Both the position numbers and the translations under genes were made by a program. 5,335 nt of DNA from assembly GCA_964444915.1 (NCBI GenBank), contig CAYUIY010000107.1:1-5335 (forward strand). Direction: 5' to 3'. The notes beneath the pieces were generated by a model. The model was given only the letters and a program-made list of their open reading frames with translations, had not been told where the DNA came from and did no database searches. This document shows, one piece after another, positions 1 through 4,574 of this stretch; the first letter of the stretch is position 1; the number at the start of each line of letters is the position of its first letter. This DNA comes from Anaerorudis sp964444915. Lineage in GTDB: Bacteria; Bacteroidota; Bacteroidia; Bacteroidales; Dysgonomonadaceae.

Positions 1-31
1 TATATATTCACGGAATAAAAATAAAAGAGCT

Positions 32-211
32 ATGACAACCAATTTCGATAAAACATTAATCGAGGCAATTAAATCAAAAGACATTAAAATAGAAAATCTC
101 GTAGTCGATTCAAGCGGTGTGGTAAAATTAAAAATAATCATGCCGACACCAGAAGACGAATTACTCAACGAATTACTTATATATTCAGTTTGTAACAAAG
201 TAAAATCGTAA
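32..211 (+). CDS. hypothetical 59-aa phage protein
   Basis: A 59-residue ORF starts at an ATG preceded by an A-rich leader ending in AGAG. It stops in a TAATG junction that shares one base with the next gene, which implies translational coupling. The protein begins MTTNFDKTLIEAIKSKDIKI, continues with a short strand-rich stretch (about residues 22-37, alternating Val, Leu and Ile) and ends in a Leu-rich acidic helix (residues 41-52). I recognise no family. The frame is open to the left edge of the window, so a start further upstream cannot be excluded, but the ATG at 32 is the only ATG in this frame before the body of the protein. The A-rich codon use matches the neighbours. Confidence is good that it is coding; the function is unknown. 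Confidence 0.7.
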   Translation: MTTNFDKTLIEAIKSKDIKIENLVVDSSGVVKLKIIMPTPEDELLNELLIYSVCNKVKS

Positions 212-702
212 TGGCAAAAAAAGAAAATCTAACGCCTAAATTGATGAAACAGTTTGGGTGTGAATCGAAAGATGTTTATTTCGCCATATTGGTATCACAG
301 GGAATACCCGATACTGAGGCTTACGTGGCGATATTTCAGCCCGAAATGCTCGGGACGAGTGTAGCTACCTTAAAGAATAGACACTTGCGAGAGAACCCTC
401 AAATTAACTCTCTCATAACTTATTTATCTCACAAAAAGATAGAAACAGACATTCAGGAGTCGATAAACTCCGAAGATGTTAAAGCTTTGGTTGAGAAATA
501 TAAGGATAAAGACTTCATAATCGCAGAGTTAATCAAGTCTCTTAACGGTTTACAAGGCAAAGAAAGAGCGGAGATTCTAAACAAAATTGCCGACCTGCAA
601 CAAATGAAAAAAGAAGAAACCAAAACAGAAGAAGAAAGAGTACATTATTACCTCCCACTTCGGGTTTGTAAGGATTGCAAAAACAGACATAAAATTGTGT
701 AA
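211..702 (+). CDS. small-terminase-like or helix-turn-helix phage protein, function uncertain
   Basis: A 163-residue protein whose ATG overlaps the stop of the previous gene by one base. Residues 19-75 are helical. They carry a pattern seen in small terminase subunits and related DNA-binding phage proteins: an Ala/Tyr-containing helix (DTEAYVAIF, 34-42), a Thr/Ser-led helix (GTSVATLKNRHL, 48-59) and an NPxIxxLI segment (62-69). Residues 80-140 are highly charged and probably coiled. The C-terminus holds a YYLPLR segment followed by CKDC (Cys153, Cys156), half of a possible metal site. Small terminase genes usually sit beside the large terminase, which is not visible here, so the assignment is weak. 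A general DNA-binding protein is an equal alternative. The gene closes the left operon, and a new promoter begins 18 bp after its stop. Confidence 0.6.
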   Translation: MAKKENLTPKLMKQFGCESKDVYFAILVSQGIPDTEAYVAIFQPEMLGTSVATLKNRHLRENPQINSLITYLSHKKIETDIQESINSEDVKALVEKYKDKDFIIAELIKSLNGLQGKERAEILNKIADLQQMKKEETKTEEERVHYYLPLRVCKDCKNRHKIV

Positions 703-719
703 AAAAAATCCAGAAAAAA

Positions 720-751
720 TTTGGAGAATAAAAAAATAGTTTGTATATTTG
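720..751 (+). promoter_or_regulatory. Bacteroidetes sigma-ABfr promoter for the helix-turn-helix gene
   Basis: TTTG at 720-723 and TATATTTG at 744-751 are separated by 20 bp, an exact match to the Bacteroidetes consensus TTTG-N19-21-TAnnTTTG. Transcription should start around 757-760, right at the first strand of the leader pseudoknot. The gene start at 880 is thus about 120 nt downstream, a long leader for so compact a genome. The -33 TTTG also lies in a small imperfect hairpin (709-725), probably a consequence of the A/T runs. Confidence 0.85.
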
Positions 752-759
752 CCAAGAAA

Positions 760-869
760 TTGTGGTGAGAATGGAAAAAATAAACCTATAATTAGGATTT
801 AGAACAGCCGTTTAAGCAATCATTCTCACCACAACAAGATTAACCACAAAATGCTTTTACGGTTGTTCT
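760..869 (+). promoter_or_regulatory. structured 5' leader, predicted H-type pseudoknot
   Basis: Two long inverted repeats interlock. Stem 1 pairs 760-773 with 821-834: 14 consecutive Watson-Crick pairs (TTGTGGTGAGAATG with CATTCTCACCACAA). Stem 2 pairs 801-818 with 852-869: an 11-pair run including one G-U, two U-U mismatches, then five more pairs. The strands use different nucleotides and alternate, so both stems can form together as a pseudoknot, with strands 820/821 directly abutting for coaxial stacking. The crossing loops are 774-800 and about 835-849, the latter A-rich. ACCACAA recurs at 828-834 and 843-849, allowing a second register for the outer part of stem 1. Stem 2 ends 10 nt before the start codon at 880, so folding could limit ribosome access. 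A six-codon ORF (771-791, MEKINL) starts in stem 1. No known RNA family is recognised. Confidence 0.65.
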
Positions 870-879
870 CTTTTATACT

Positions 880-1671
880 ATGAGGCAAATTTATTTGAGC
901 ATAGATTTAGCAAAGCGGGCGATTCAGGACAAATATTATCTTGAAGCGCTTGCTTTCAATATTCTTATAAAGAAAGAATTTGTCTCATCGTCATTACATT
1001 GTGCAACCGTACGAGGCTGTCGTGAAAGATTCGGGTTCGGCATGAACAAGATGTCCCGCATACTTCGCAACGGTCAGGCTTATGGGCTTCTAAGAGTCGA
1101 TACAATCCCGTCGGGCAAAATCCTTGTGGCAACGAAGATTAAGGGTAAAGGATACAACGTAAGGTTGGATTTTGAAGATAGGGAATATCGTCTTTCAGAA
1201 ATCATCGATATGATACGCAATTCGGTATTGCTTAATCACATCAAAATTCAAAATTTGGTAACGGATACGTTAAAAAGTGCGGAAAACCCGTCAAGCATGA
1301 AAATGCAAAGATGGGCAAAGAAAAAATTAAAACGCATGGCCGTCGATCCAAAAAAAAGAATGCCCGATGGGTTAAGCAATGCGAGAATTGCGGAGATTAC
1401 CAATTCTAATCTATATCGTGCGAAAATATTAATTCGCAAGCTTGTAGCTTCAGGAAAGGTAATCATGGAGGAAGTGGTGAAACCGACGGGAATCAAGCAC
1501 GATTATTATTATAAGGACTTTGAAAAGTGGAGGAAAAAAACCGGCGGTTTCGGCTACTTATTTTGGCGCAAAGAAAAAGATGAATATGGGAGAACCATAG
1601 GATATGAACTTTACGCAAGAACATCAAATAGATATATCTATAATTGTGATGCAATTAAAAAATTCATATAA
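880..1671 (+). CDS. helix-turn-helix protein, candidate replication initiator
   Basis: A 263-residue basic protein that starts at the ATG 11 bp after the leader structure. It appears to contain two winged-helix or helix-turn-helix units. The first is around residues 18-88 (ALAFNILIKKEF, then a recognition-like GFGMNKMSRILRNGQAYGLL and a beta turn DTIPSGKILVATK). The second is around 164-200 (GLSNARIAEIT, then LYRAKILIRKLVASGKVIME and a wing). A Lys/Arg-rich linker (141-160) lies between, and the aromatic C-terminus includes GGFGYLFWR. I do not recognise a named family. Two DNA-binding units, a dedicated promoter and a direct-repeat array immediately downstream fit a phage or plasmid-type replication initiator. 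A transcriptional regulator is the main alternative. Confidence that it is a gene is high; the initiator role is inferred from context. Confidence 0.72.
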   Translation: MRQIYLSIDLAKRAIQDKYYLEALAFNILIKKEFVSSSLHCATVRGCRERFGFGMNKMSRILRNGQAYGLLRVDTIPSGKILVATKIKGKGYNVRLDFEDREYRLSEIIDMIRNSVLLNHIKIQNLVTDTLKSAENPSSMKMQRWAKKKLKRMAVDPKKRMPDGLSNARIAEITNSNLYRAKILIRKLVASGKVIMEEVVKPTGIKHDYYYKDFEKWRKKTGGFGYLFWRKEKDEYGRTIGYELYARTSNRYIYNCDAIKKFI

Positions 1672-1693
1672 TTTTTTTTGCTTGTTACTAAAA

Positions 1694-1730
1694 ATTTAAC
1701 CCTATTAAAGTGCGGAAATACTGGTTAAAT
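1694..1730. repeat. 8-bp perfect inverted repeat
   Basis: ATTTAACC (1694-1701) and GGTTAAAT (1723-1730) are perfect reverse complements 21 bp apart, just after the helix-turn-helix gene and before the direct repeats. The site could be the gene's transcription terminator, although there is no T tract after the second arm, or a protein-binding site flanking the repeats. Confidence 0.4.
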
Positions 1731-1740
1731 ATACTTGGAT

Positions 1741-1841
1741 ATACTCATGAGATACTCGAGATATACATAGAGAGAATAATTAGAGATACTAAGAGAAACC
1801 AAGAGAGTAACTAAGAGAATAACCAAGAGATTAATCAAGTG
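1741..1841. repeat. degenerate 10-12 bp direct repeat array (iteron-like)
   Basis: About nine imperfect copies of a unit near ATACTAAGAGA run head to tail. The AGAG-type core recurs at about 1747, 1756, 1768, 1781, 1791, 1801, 1813, 1825 and 1837. The spacing is 9-13 bp, close to a helical turn, so bound proteins would line up on one DNA face. The last four units are the cleanest (ACCAAGAGAGTA, ACTAAGAGAATA, ACCAAGAGATTA, ATCAAGTGAAAG). No frame through the array gives a credible gene. Direct repeats beside a DNA-binding protein gene and followed by an A-rich tract are the classical look of an iteron origin. Operator repeats for the same protein are an alternative. Confidence 0.6.
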
Positions 1842-1922
1842 AAAGAAAAAAAAGAAAGAAAAAAATAAAAAAAAGTCCAATTTGCAACGAAAACATAAAG
1901 ATTATTAAACAAAATTAATTCG
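1842..1922. other. A-rich tract beside the repeats, possible DNA-unwinding element
   Basis: The + strand has an uninterrupted purine run at about 1841-1860, almost all A, followed by further A/T-rich sequence up to the promoter at 1923. Such easily melted DNA next to iterons is expected of the unwinding element of an origin. No gene or RNA structure is visible here. With the iterons and the inverted repeat it accounts for the 298-bp non-coding stretch between 1671 and 1970. Confidence 0.4.
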
Positions 1923-1954
1923 TTTGGATTGTGAGAAAATATGATTTATATTTG
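1923..1954 (+). promoter_or_regulatory. Bacteroidetes sigma-ABfr promoter for the 65-aa gene
   Basis: TTTG at 1923-1926 and TATATTTG at 1947-1954 with a 20-bp spacer match the Bacteroidetes promoter consensus exactly, as at 720-751. The predicted start point near 1960 leaves about 10 nt of leader before the ATG at 1970. This decides the gene start: an in-frame GTG at 1931 lies inside the promoter and cannot be used from this transcript. The same transcript may continue into the tRNA region. Confidence 0.85.
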
Positions 1955-1969
1955 CAGAAAAGAAACAAA

Positions 1970-2167
1970 ATGAAAAGAAAGAAATCAATCAAATATGTAA
2001 ACCCATTAATCTTGGGTAAAGCAGTAAAGTTAGCAATCGAGTATTGTAGAATATACGGTTTCGATTTTCATACTCACGTTATTCACCGTAAAGACAATGG
2101 TAAGATAACCGGGCTTTACATCCTTAATGAGGGATTGGAGACTGCTATAAAAACGATAGAACTATAA
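1970..2167 (+). CDS. small basic protein of unknown function (65 aa)
   Basis: The ATG at 1970 is chosen because it follows the promoter at 1923-1954 by about 15 bp; an in-frame GTG at 1931 would start upstream of transcription. The 65-residue product begins MKRKKSIKYVNPLILGKAVK. It has a strongly basic N-terminus (residues 2-8), a predicted amphipathic helix (residues 12-29) and a FDFHTHVIHRKDNGKITGLY segment that could form a beta hairpin (31-50), with three His residues. No domain is recognised. Its own strong promoter and position beside the possible origin suggest an early gene, perhaps nucleic-acid binding, but that is inference only. Confidence 0.7.
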   Translation: MKRKKSIKYVNPLILGKAVKLAIEYCRIYGFDFHTHVIHRKDNGKITGLYILNEGLETAIKTIEL

Positions 2168-2212
2168 TGCAATTAATTTTTCTTTCTCAAGAATGTGTTT
2201 TCATAACTTTAA

Positions 2213-2240
2213 GCGGACAAGGTCGTCGTGAGACGCCCGG
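2213..2240 (+). ncRNA. conserved GNRA-hairpin leader, copy 1
   Basis: GCGGACAA (2213-2220) is followed by a hairpin, CGTC-GTGA-GACG (2224-2235), extended by two G-C pairs beyond one T-C mismatch. GTGA is a GNRA tetraloop. The same elements recur 123-124 bp downstream before the complete tRNA. The hairpin ends 10 nt before the acceptor stem of the tRNA-like element when measured from the conserved core, exactly as in copy 2. Confidence 0.5.
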
Positions 2241-2245
2241 CATTC

Positions 2246-2289
2246 GGCCTCGTAGTCGGTACACATTAGGTTCGAATCCTAAGAGGCCA
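2246..2289 (+). pseudogene. anticodon-less tRNA-like element (truncated tRNA or minihelix RNA)
   Basis: GGCCTC (2246-2251) pairs perfectly with GAGGCC (2283-2288) as an acceptor stem, followed by A2289 in the discriminator position. The T arm is intact: five pairs TTAGG/CCTAA (2266-2270, 2278-2282) closing the canonical loop TTCGAAT. Between them only 13 nt remain (2253-2265: TA, then GTCGGTA like a D-loop fragment, then CACA), where the neighbouring complete tRNA has 41 nt. The anticodon arm, variable loop and D-stem are therefore missing and it cannot decode. It may be a deletion-derived tRNA pseudogene. However, acceptor and T-stem differences from the neighbour are compensated on both strands, so it could also be a functional acceptor/T-arm minihelix recognised by RNase P or the CCA enzyme. 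Confidence 0.6.
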
Positions 2290-2335
2290 CAAAAATTCGA
2301 TCTTTGTTGTTTTTTACTGTTCATTTAAAAGACTT

Positions 2336-2363
2336 GCGGACAAATGGCGTCGTGAGACGTCAT
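2336..2363 (+). ncRNA. conserved GNRA-hairpin leader, copy 2
   Basis: GCGGACAA (2336-2343) precedes an eight-pair stem, ATGGCGTC (2344-2351) with GACGTCAT (2356-2363), closed by the same GTGA tetraloop; one pair is G-U. The core CGTCGTGAGACG (2348-2359) is identical to copy 1, and the seventh pair is T-A here but G-C in copy 1, a compensated change. The tRNA acceptor stem begins six nt later. It could be a processing or folding signal for the tRNA, or an independent small RNA. Confidence 0.5.
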
Positions 2364-2369
2364 GCACAC

Positions 2370-2442
2370 GGTCTCATAGCGCAATTGGTAGAGCACATCG
2401 CTCATAACGATAAGGATACAGGTTCGAATCCTGTTGAGACCA
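2370..2442 (+). tRNA. tRNA with anticodon CAT (elongator Met or Ile2)
   Basis: A complete 73-nt cloverleaf. The acceptor GGTCTCA (2370-2376) pairs with TGAGACC (2435-2441) in seven pairs, with discriminator A2442. The D stem is 2379-2382/2391-2394 with one G-A mismatch and loop AATTGGTA. The anticodon stem is 2396-2400/2408-2412 (first pair C-A mismatched) with loop CTCATAA, giving anticodon CAT at 2403-2405. The variable loop is AGGAT. The T arm is ACAGG-TTCGAAT-CCTGT (2418-2434). CCA is not encoded. The G1-C72 pair and lack of a GGG/CCC anticodon stem argue against initiator tRNA. CAT may be elongator Met, or Ile2 if the C is modified to lysidine to read ATA. Confidence 0.93.
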
Positions 2443-2452
2443 CAAAGAAATA

Positions 2453-2609
2453 TGTGCTTGAAATGATATATAGCACAGAAAGTCCAGCACCTCAACGTGG
2501 GGTAGATATAATAATAGTCAAAGGCAGGATGATTTGCTGGCAATCTACTGTCAAAGATTAGGGGATTATTACTGTCTAATCAGCGAGCGGTGAGAAAACT
2601 ACTCCGCTC
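2453..2609 (+). ncRNA. hairpin-rich stretch after the tRNA, possible structured RNA
   Basis: No credible protein gene lies between the tRNA and 2636, but successive perfect inverted repeats do. TGTGCT/AGCACA is at 2453-2458/2472-2477. CCAGCA/TGCTGG (2484-2489/2535-2540) interlocks with GTAGAT/ATCTAC (2502-2507/2543-2548), a pseudoknot arrangement. ACCTC/GGGGT is at 2489-2493/2499-2503, competing with the ends of those stems. GATTAG/CTAATC is at 2556-2561/2576-2581, and GAGCGG/CCGCTC at 2585-2590/2604-2609. Each is only 5-6 bp, so chance pairing in 160 bp is a real possibility, but four or five serial stems with little sequence left over is unusual. No known family is recognised. It could be a 3' trailer of the tRNA transcript or a leader for the operon at 2636. 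Confidence 0.35.
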
Positions 2610-2614
2610 ATTTT
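2585..2614 (+). terminator. possible weak intrinsic terminator after the RNA region
   Basis: GAGCGG (2585-2590) and CCGCTC (2604-2609) form a GC-rich six-pair stem with a 13-nt loop, followed by ATTTT (2610-2614) and then A residues. The short T run makes it a weak terminator at best, and it lies 22 bp before the next gene, so it may equally be a leader hairpin. Confidence 0.3.
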
Positions 2615-2635
2615 AAAAACTAAAAAAATAGTGAT

Positions 2636-2938
2636 ATGCTTTATGAACTAATTTCCGAATTCGCTAAATGGCTGTCTAAGGCCGACGAAACACAAATAAA
2701 CAATGGCAAAGTGTTCTTAGTGTGTGATTTTTTAGTGATTGATATTGCGTTTTGTAACGACAAAATAAGTATAGAAAATATTTTTGATATCCACAATAAT
2801 AGAACACTTAGTTTTGATGAACTGGATATGGATATCAATTTGTTTTTTGAAATAACTTCAAAACTATTGAAAAACAGGAAAAAAGAATTACAAAAACAAC
2901 GAATAATAGAACTAAGTAACGAAGAACCCTATAAATAA
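2636..2938 (+). CDS. hypothetical 100-aa phage protein
   Basis: An ATG at 2636 follows the A-rich sequence AAAAAAATAGTGAT and opens a 100-residue ORF. It ends 7 bp before the ERF gene, so the two are probably co-transcribed. The N-terminal half is mixed hydrophobic and acidic (helix 1-17; strands around 25-40, KVFLVCDFLVIDIAFC). An acidic segment LSFDELDMDINLFFEI (58-73) leads into a basic C-terminal helix (KLLKNRKKELQKQR). There is no transmembrane segment and no recognised domain. Position as the first gene of a recombination operon suggests an accessory early protein, with no direct evidence of function. Confidence 0.75.
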   Translation: MLYELISEFAKWLSKADETQINNGKVFLVCDFLVIDIAFCNDKISIENIFDIHNNRTLSFDELDMDINLFFEITSKLLKNRKKELQKQRIIELSNEEPYK

Positions 2939-2945
2939 CAAAATT

Positions 2946-3668
2946 ATGGAATTAAACGACAAATTATTAATTATCCAAAGTAAACTAAAAGCGCCAAAGA
3001 ATCAGTATAACGACTTCAACAAATTCTATTATCGTTCGGCTGAAGATATTTTAGAAGCGCTTAAACCTTTACTTAAAGAAGTCGGATGTACTTTAACAAT
3101 ATCCGATGAAATTGTAGTTGTAGCCGAAAGGGTGTACGTAAAGGCCATCGCTACACTTTCCGACGGTAAGGACAATATAAGCACAACCGCATTTGCACGT
3201 GAAGAAGAATCAAAAAAGGGCATGGATGCCGCACAAATTACCGGCGCAGCTTCGTCTTACGCTCGAAAATACGCTTTAAATGGGTTATTCTGTATCGACG
3301 ATACAAAAGACCCTGATTCGACCAATAAACATGGTAAGGACGAATCCAAACCTGAACCGACACCTGCNNNNNNNNNNNNNNNNNNNNNNNNNNNNNNNNN
3401 NNNNNNNNNNNNNNNNNNNNNNNNNNNNNNNNNNNNNNNNNNNNNNNNNNNNNNNNNNNNNNNNNNNAAACCTGTGGCTAAACCTGCGGCAAAACCGGCT
3501 ACAAAACCGATTGAAAATACCGAAAATGAGCTTAAACAAGCCGAAAAAGCATTATCTTTGTGTAAGGATAATAGTTCAATAGATGAGGTCGTAAAGACAT
3601 TTAAAACGTTGTGGAAAAACGAGGAGTTCAAGAAACTTGTAGAACAAGCAAGAAATCGGGTGAAATGA
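2946..3668 (+). CDS. erf: ERF-family single-strand annealing recombinase (interrupted by assembly gap)
   Basis: ERF superfamily proteins anneal complementary single strands in phage recombination. The signature regions are clear: FNKFYYRSAEDILEALKPLL (24-43), then strands up to about residue 84, then GMDAAQITGAASSYARKYAL (92-111) followed by NGLFCIDDTKDPD. After the core comes a Lys-Pro-Glu/Ala linker with a run of exactly 100 N (3368-3467), then KPVA-KPAA-KPAT-KPIE repeats and a helical C-terminal domain (about 50 residues, ELKQAEKALSLCKDN onward). Reading through 100 N keeps the frame, giving 240 residues, but the true linker length is unknown. The stop overlaps the nuclease start (ATGA), a sign of coupling. 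The family call is secure; the exact length is not. Confidence 0.92.
   Translation: MELNDKLLIIQSKLKAPKNQYNDFNKFYYRSAEDILEALKPLLKEVGCTLTISDEIVVVAERVYVKAIATLSDGKDNISTTAFAREEESKKGMDAAQITGAASSYARKYALNGLFCIDDTKDPDSTNKHGKDESKPEPTPXXXXXXXXXXXXXXXXXXXXXXXXXXXXXXXXXXKPVAKPAAKPATKPIENTENELKQAEKALSLCKDNSSIDEVVKTFKTLWKNEEFKKLVEQARNRVK
3368..3467. other. assembly gap (100 N) inside the ERF gene
   Basis: Exactly 100 consecutive N, the usual placeholder for a scaffold gap of unknown size. It lies between KPEPTP-coding sequence and a 12-bp tandem repeat, so the gap probably marks a repeat that short reads could not cross. The real length must be 1 more than a multiple of 3 if the gene is intact. Confidence 0.95.
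3468..3515 (+). repeat. 12-bp tandem repeat coding for KPxA units
   Basis: Four 12-bp units each beginning AAACC encode KPVA, KPAA, KPAT and KPIE. A related unit, AAACCTGAACCG, lies before the gap at 3348-3359. This is a flexible Lys/Pro/Ala linker between the ERF core and its C-terminal domain, and is likely to vary in copy number. Confidence 0.75.
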
Positions 3669-4555
3669 TAGAGTTAAGAGAATCTGGGGTTGTCTTCATA
3701 AAAGACGGTCATACCTATTGGCTTGGCGATAAACAGCTATTCGGTATAACAGGCGTTCTAAGCAGGCAACTGTTTAAAAATAAATATGCTGGTGTATCAG
3801 ATGATATGCTAAAAAGAAAAGCCGAATACGGGACCGAGATTCACGAAGCATTGCAATTATACGACGACTTCGGAATTATCGACCGTAAAGAAGTAGAATG
3901 GTACGCCGATTTGGTGGATGAAGTAGGATTCGATGTAATCGAGAACGAATATCTTGTTACCGATTACGATTACTATGCTTCTGGTATAGATAAGGTAATC
4001 TCACTTGAAGGTGAAGTGTGTTTGGCCGACGTAAAGACAACTTACGTCCTGGATGAAGAATACCTTAGTTGGCAATTATCGATATACAAGTATCTTTTCA
4101 ACATCCTCAACCCGGATATCGAGATTGGCGGATTGTACGCTATTTGGATTAAGGACGGAGCGAAGTTTATTAAGATACCCGAGATTGCACAAGAAGAAGT
4201 AAAAAAACTTCTCGAATGCGACAAGAACGGAGAACAATATACACCTGTATCGATTGTGCCAAAAGAGTATGAAGACAAGGCGCTTGAATTGGTCAAAAAC
4301 ATCGCAGAAATTGCCGAACAAATAGAAACATTGAACGAATTGAAGAAACAATATCAATCAAACATAGAAGAATTGTTTTCTAGGTTCAACATCACAAAAT
4401 GGGAGACAGATTACTTCATCATCACCAAACGAAAAGATTCTGTCAGGGAGAACTTCGACACGAAGAAATTCAAAGAAGATCATCCAGAATTAGCGAAAGA
4501 ATATATAAAAACATCACCCGTAAAAGGGGGTATAGTTACACAACTAAAAAAATAA
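3665..4555 (+). CDS. PD-(D/E)XK (RecB-like) phage nuclease
   Basis: A 296-residue protein. The ATG at 3665 is chosen because it overlaps the ERF stop as ATGA; an in-frame GTG at 3611 would run 58 bases into ERF. RecB-type PD-(D/E)XK motifs appear in order: GTEIHEAL (His60, Glu61), an acidic strand around ENEYLV (Glu95), SGIDKV (Asp109), ADVKTTY (Asp122, Lys124) and WQLSIYKYL (Gln137, Tyr141). This fits a magnesium-dependent exonuclease that resects DNA ends for the annealing protein encoded just upstream. A predicted coiled coil covers about residues 203-236. The C-terminal module FKEDHPELAKEYIK...PVKGGIVTQLKK (269-296) is repeated as a separate short ORF at 4915-5037. The superfamily call is strong; the exact polarity and partner are inferred. 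Confidence 0.88.
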   Translation: MIELRESGVVFIKDGHTYWLGDKQLFGITGVLSRQLFKNKYAGVSDDMLKRKAEYGTEIHEALQLYDDFGIIDRKEVEWYADLVDEVGFDVIENEYLVTDYDYYASGIDKVISLEGEVCLADVKTTYVLDEEYLSWQLSIYKYLFNILNPDIEIGGLYAIWIKDGAKFIKIPEIAQEEVKKLLECDKNGEQYTPVSIVPKEYEDKALELVKNIAEIAEQIETLNELKKQYQSNIEELFSRFNITKWETDYFIITKRKDSVRENFDTKKFKEDHPELAKEYIKTSPVKGGIVTQLKK

Positions 4556-4574
4556 CCAATTAAAACAAAAGAAA

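Noticed and set aside
1..35. End of an upstream gene at the left edge (either YIFTE stop at 16-18 or a frame ending in TGA at 33-35 overlapping the ATG at 32)
   Set aside because: Two frames are equally possible and too little sequence is visible to choose.
886..914. Minus-strand promoter-like CAAATTTA ... CAAA that could make an antisense RNA to the 760-869 leader
   Set aside because: The spacer is 17 bp, shorter than the 19-21 bp of the consensus, and it lies within the start of a coding region; noted because antisense control of an initiator would be attractive.
1782..1841. Repeat array read as coding for a TKRxTKRx peptide
   Set aside because: An in-frame stop precedes it and there is no start codon; the repeats are better read as DNA sites.
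1931..1969. GTG start at 1931 for the 65-aa gene
   Set aside because: It lies inside the consensus promoter, upstream of the predicted transcript start; the ATG at 1970 fits.
2303..2336. TTTG (2303-2306) with AAGACTTG (2329-2336) as a promoter for the complete tRNA
   Set aside because: The -7 box matches poorly and the spacer is 22 bp.
2304..2561. 85-aa ORF on the + strand (and a 72-aa ORF on the - strand) across 2304-2561
   Set aside because: Both run through the complete tRNA and its hairpin leader; the peptides have no domain-like pattern.
2783..2816. TTTG ... TAGTTTTG internal promoter within the 100-aa gene
   Set aside because: 22-bp spacer inside AT-rich coding sequence; such matches are expected by chance.
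3611..3664. GTG start at 3611 for the nuclease
   Set aside because: It would overlap the ERF gene by 58 bases; the ATG at 3665 gives the common ATGA overlap and still contains all nuclease motifs.
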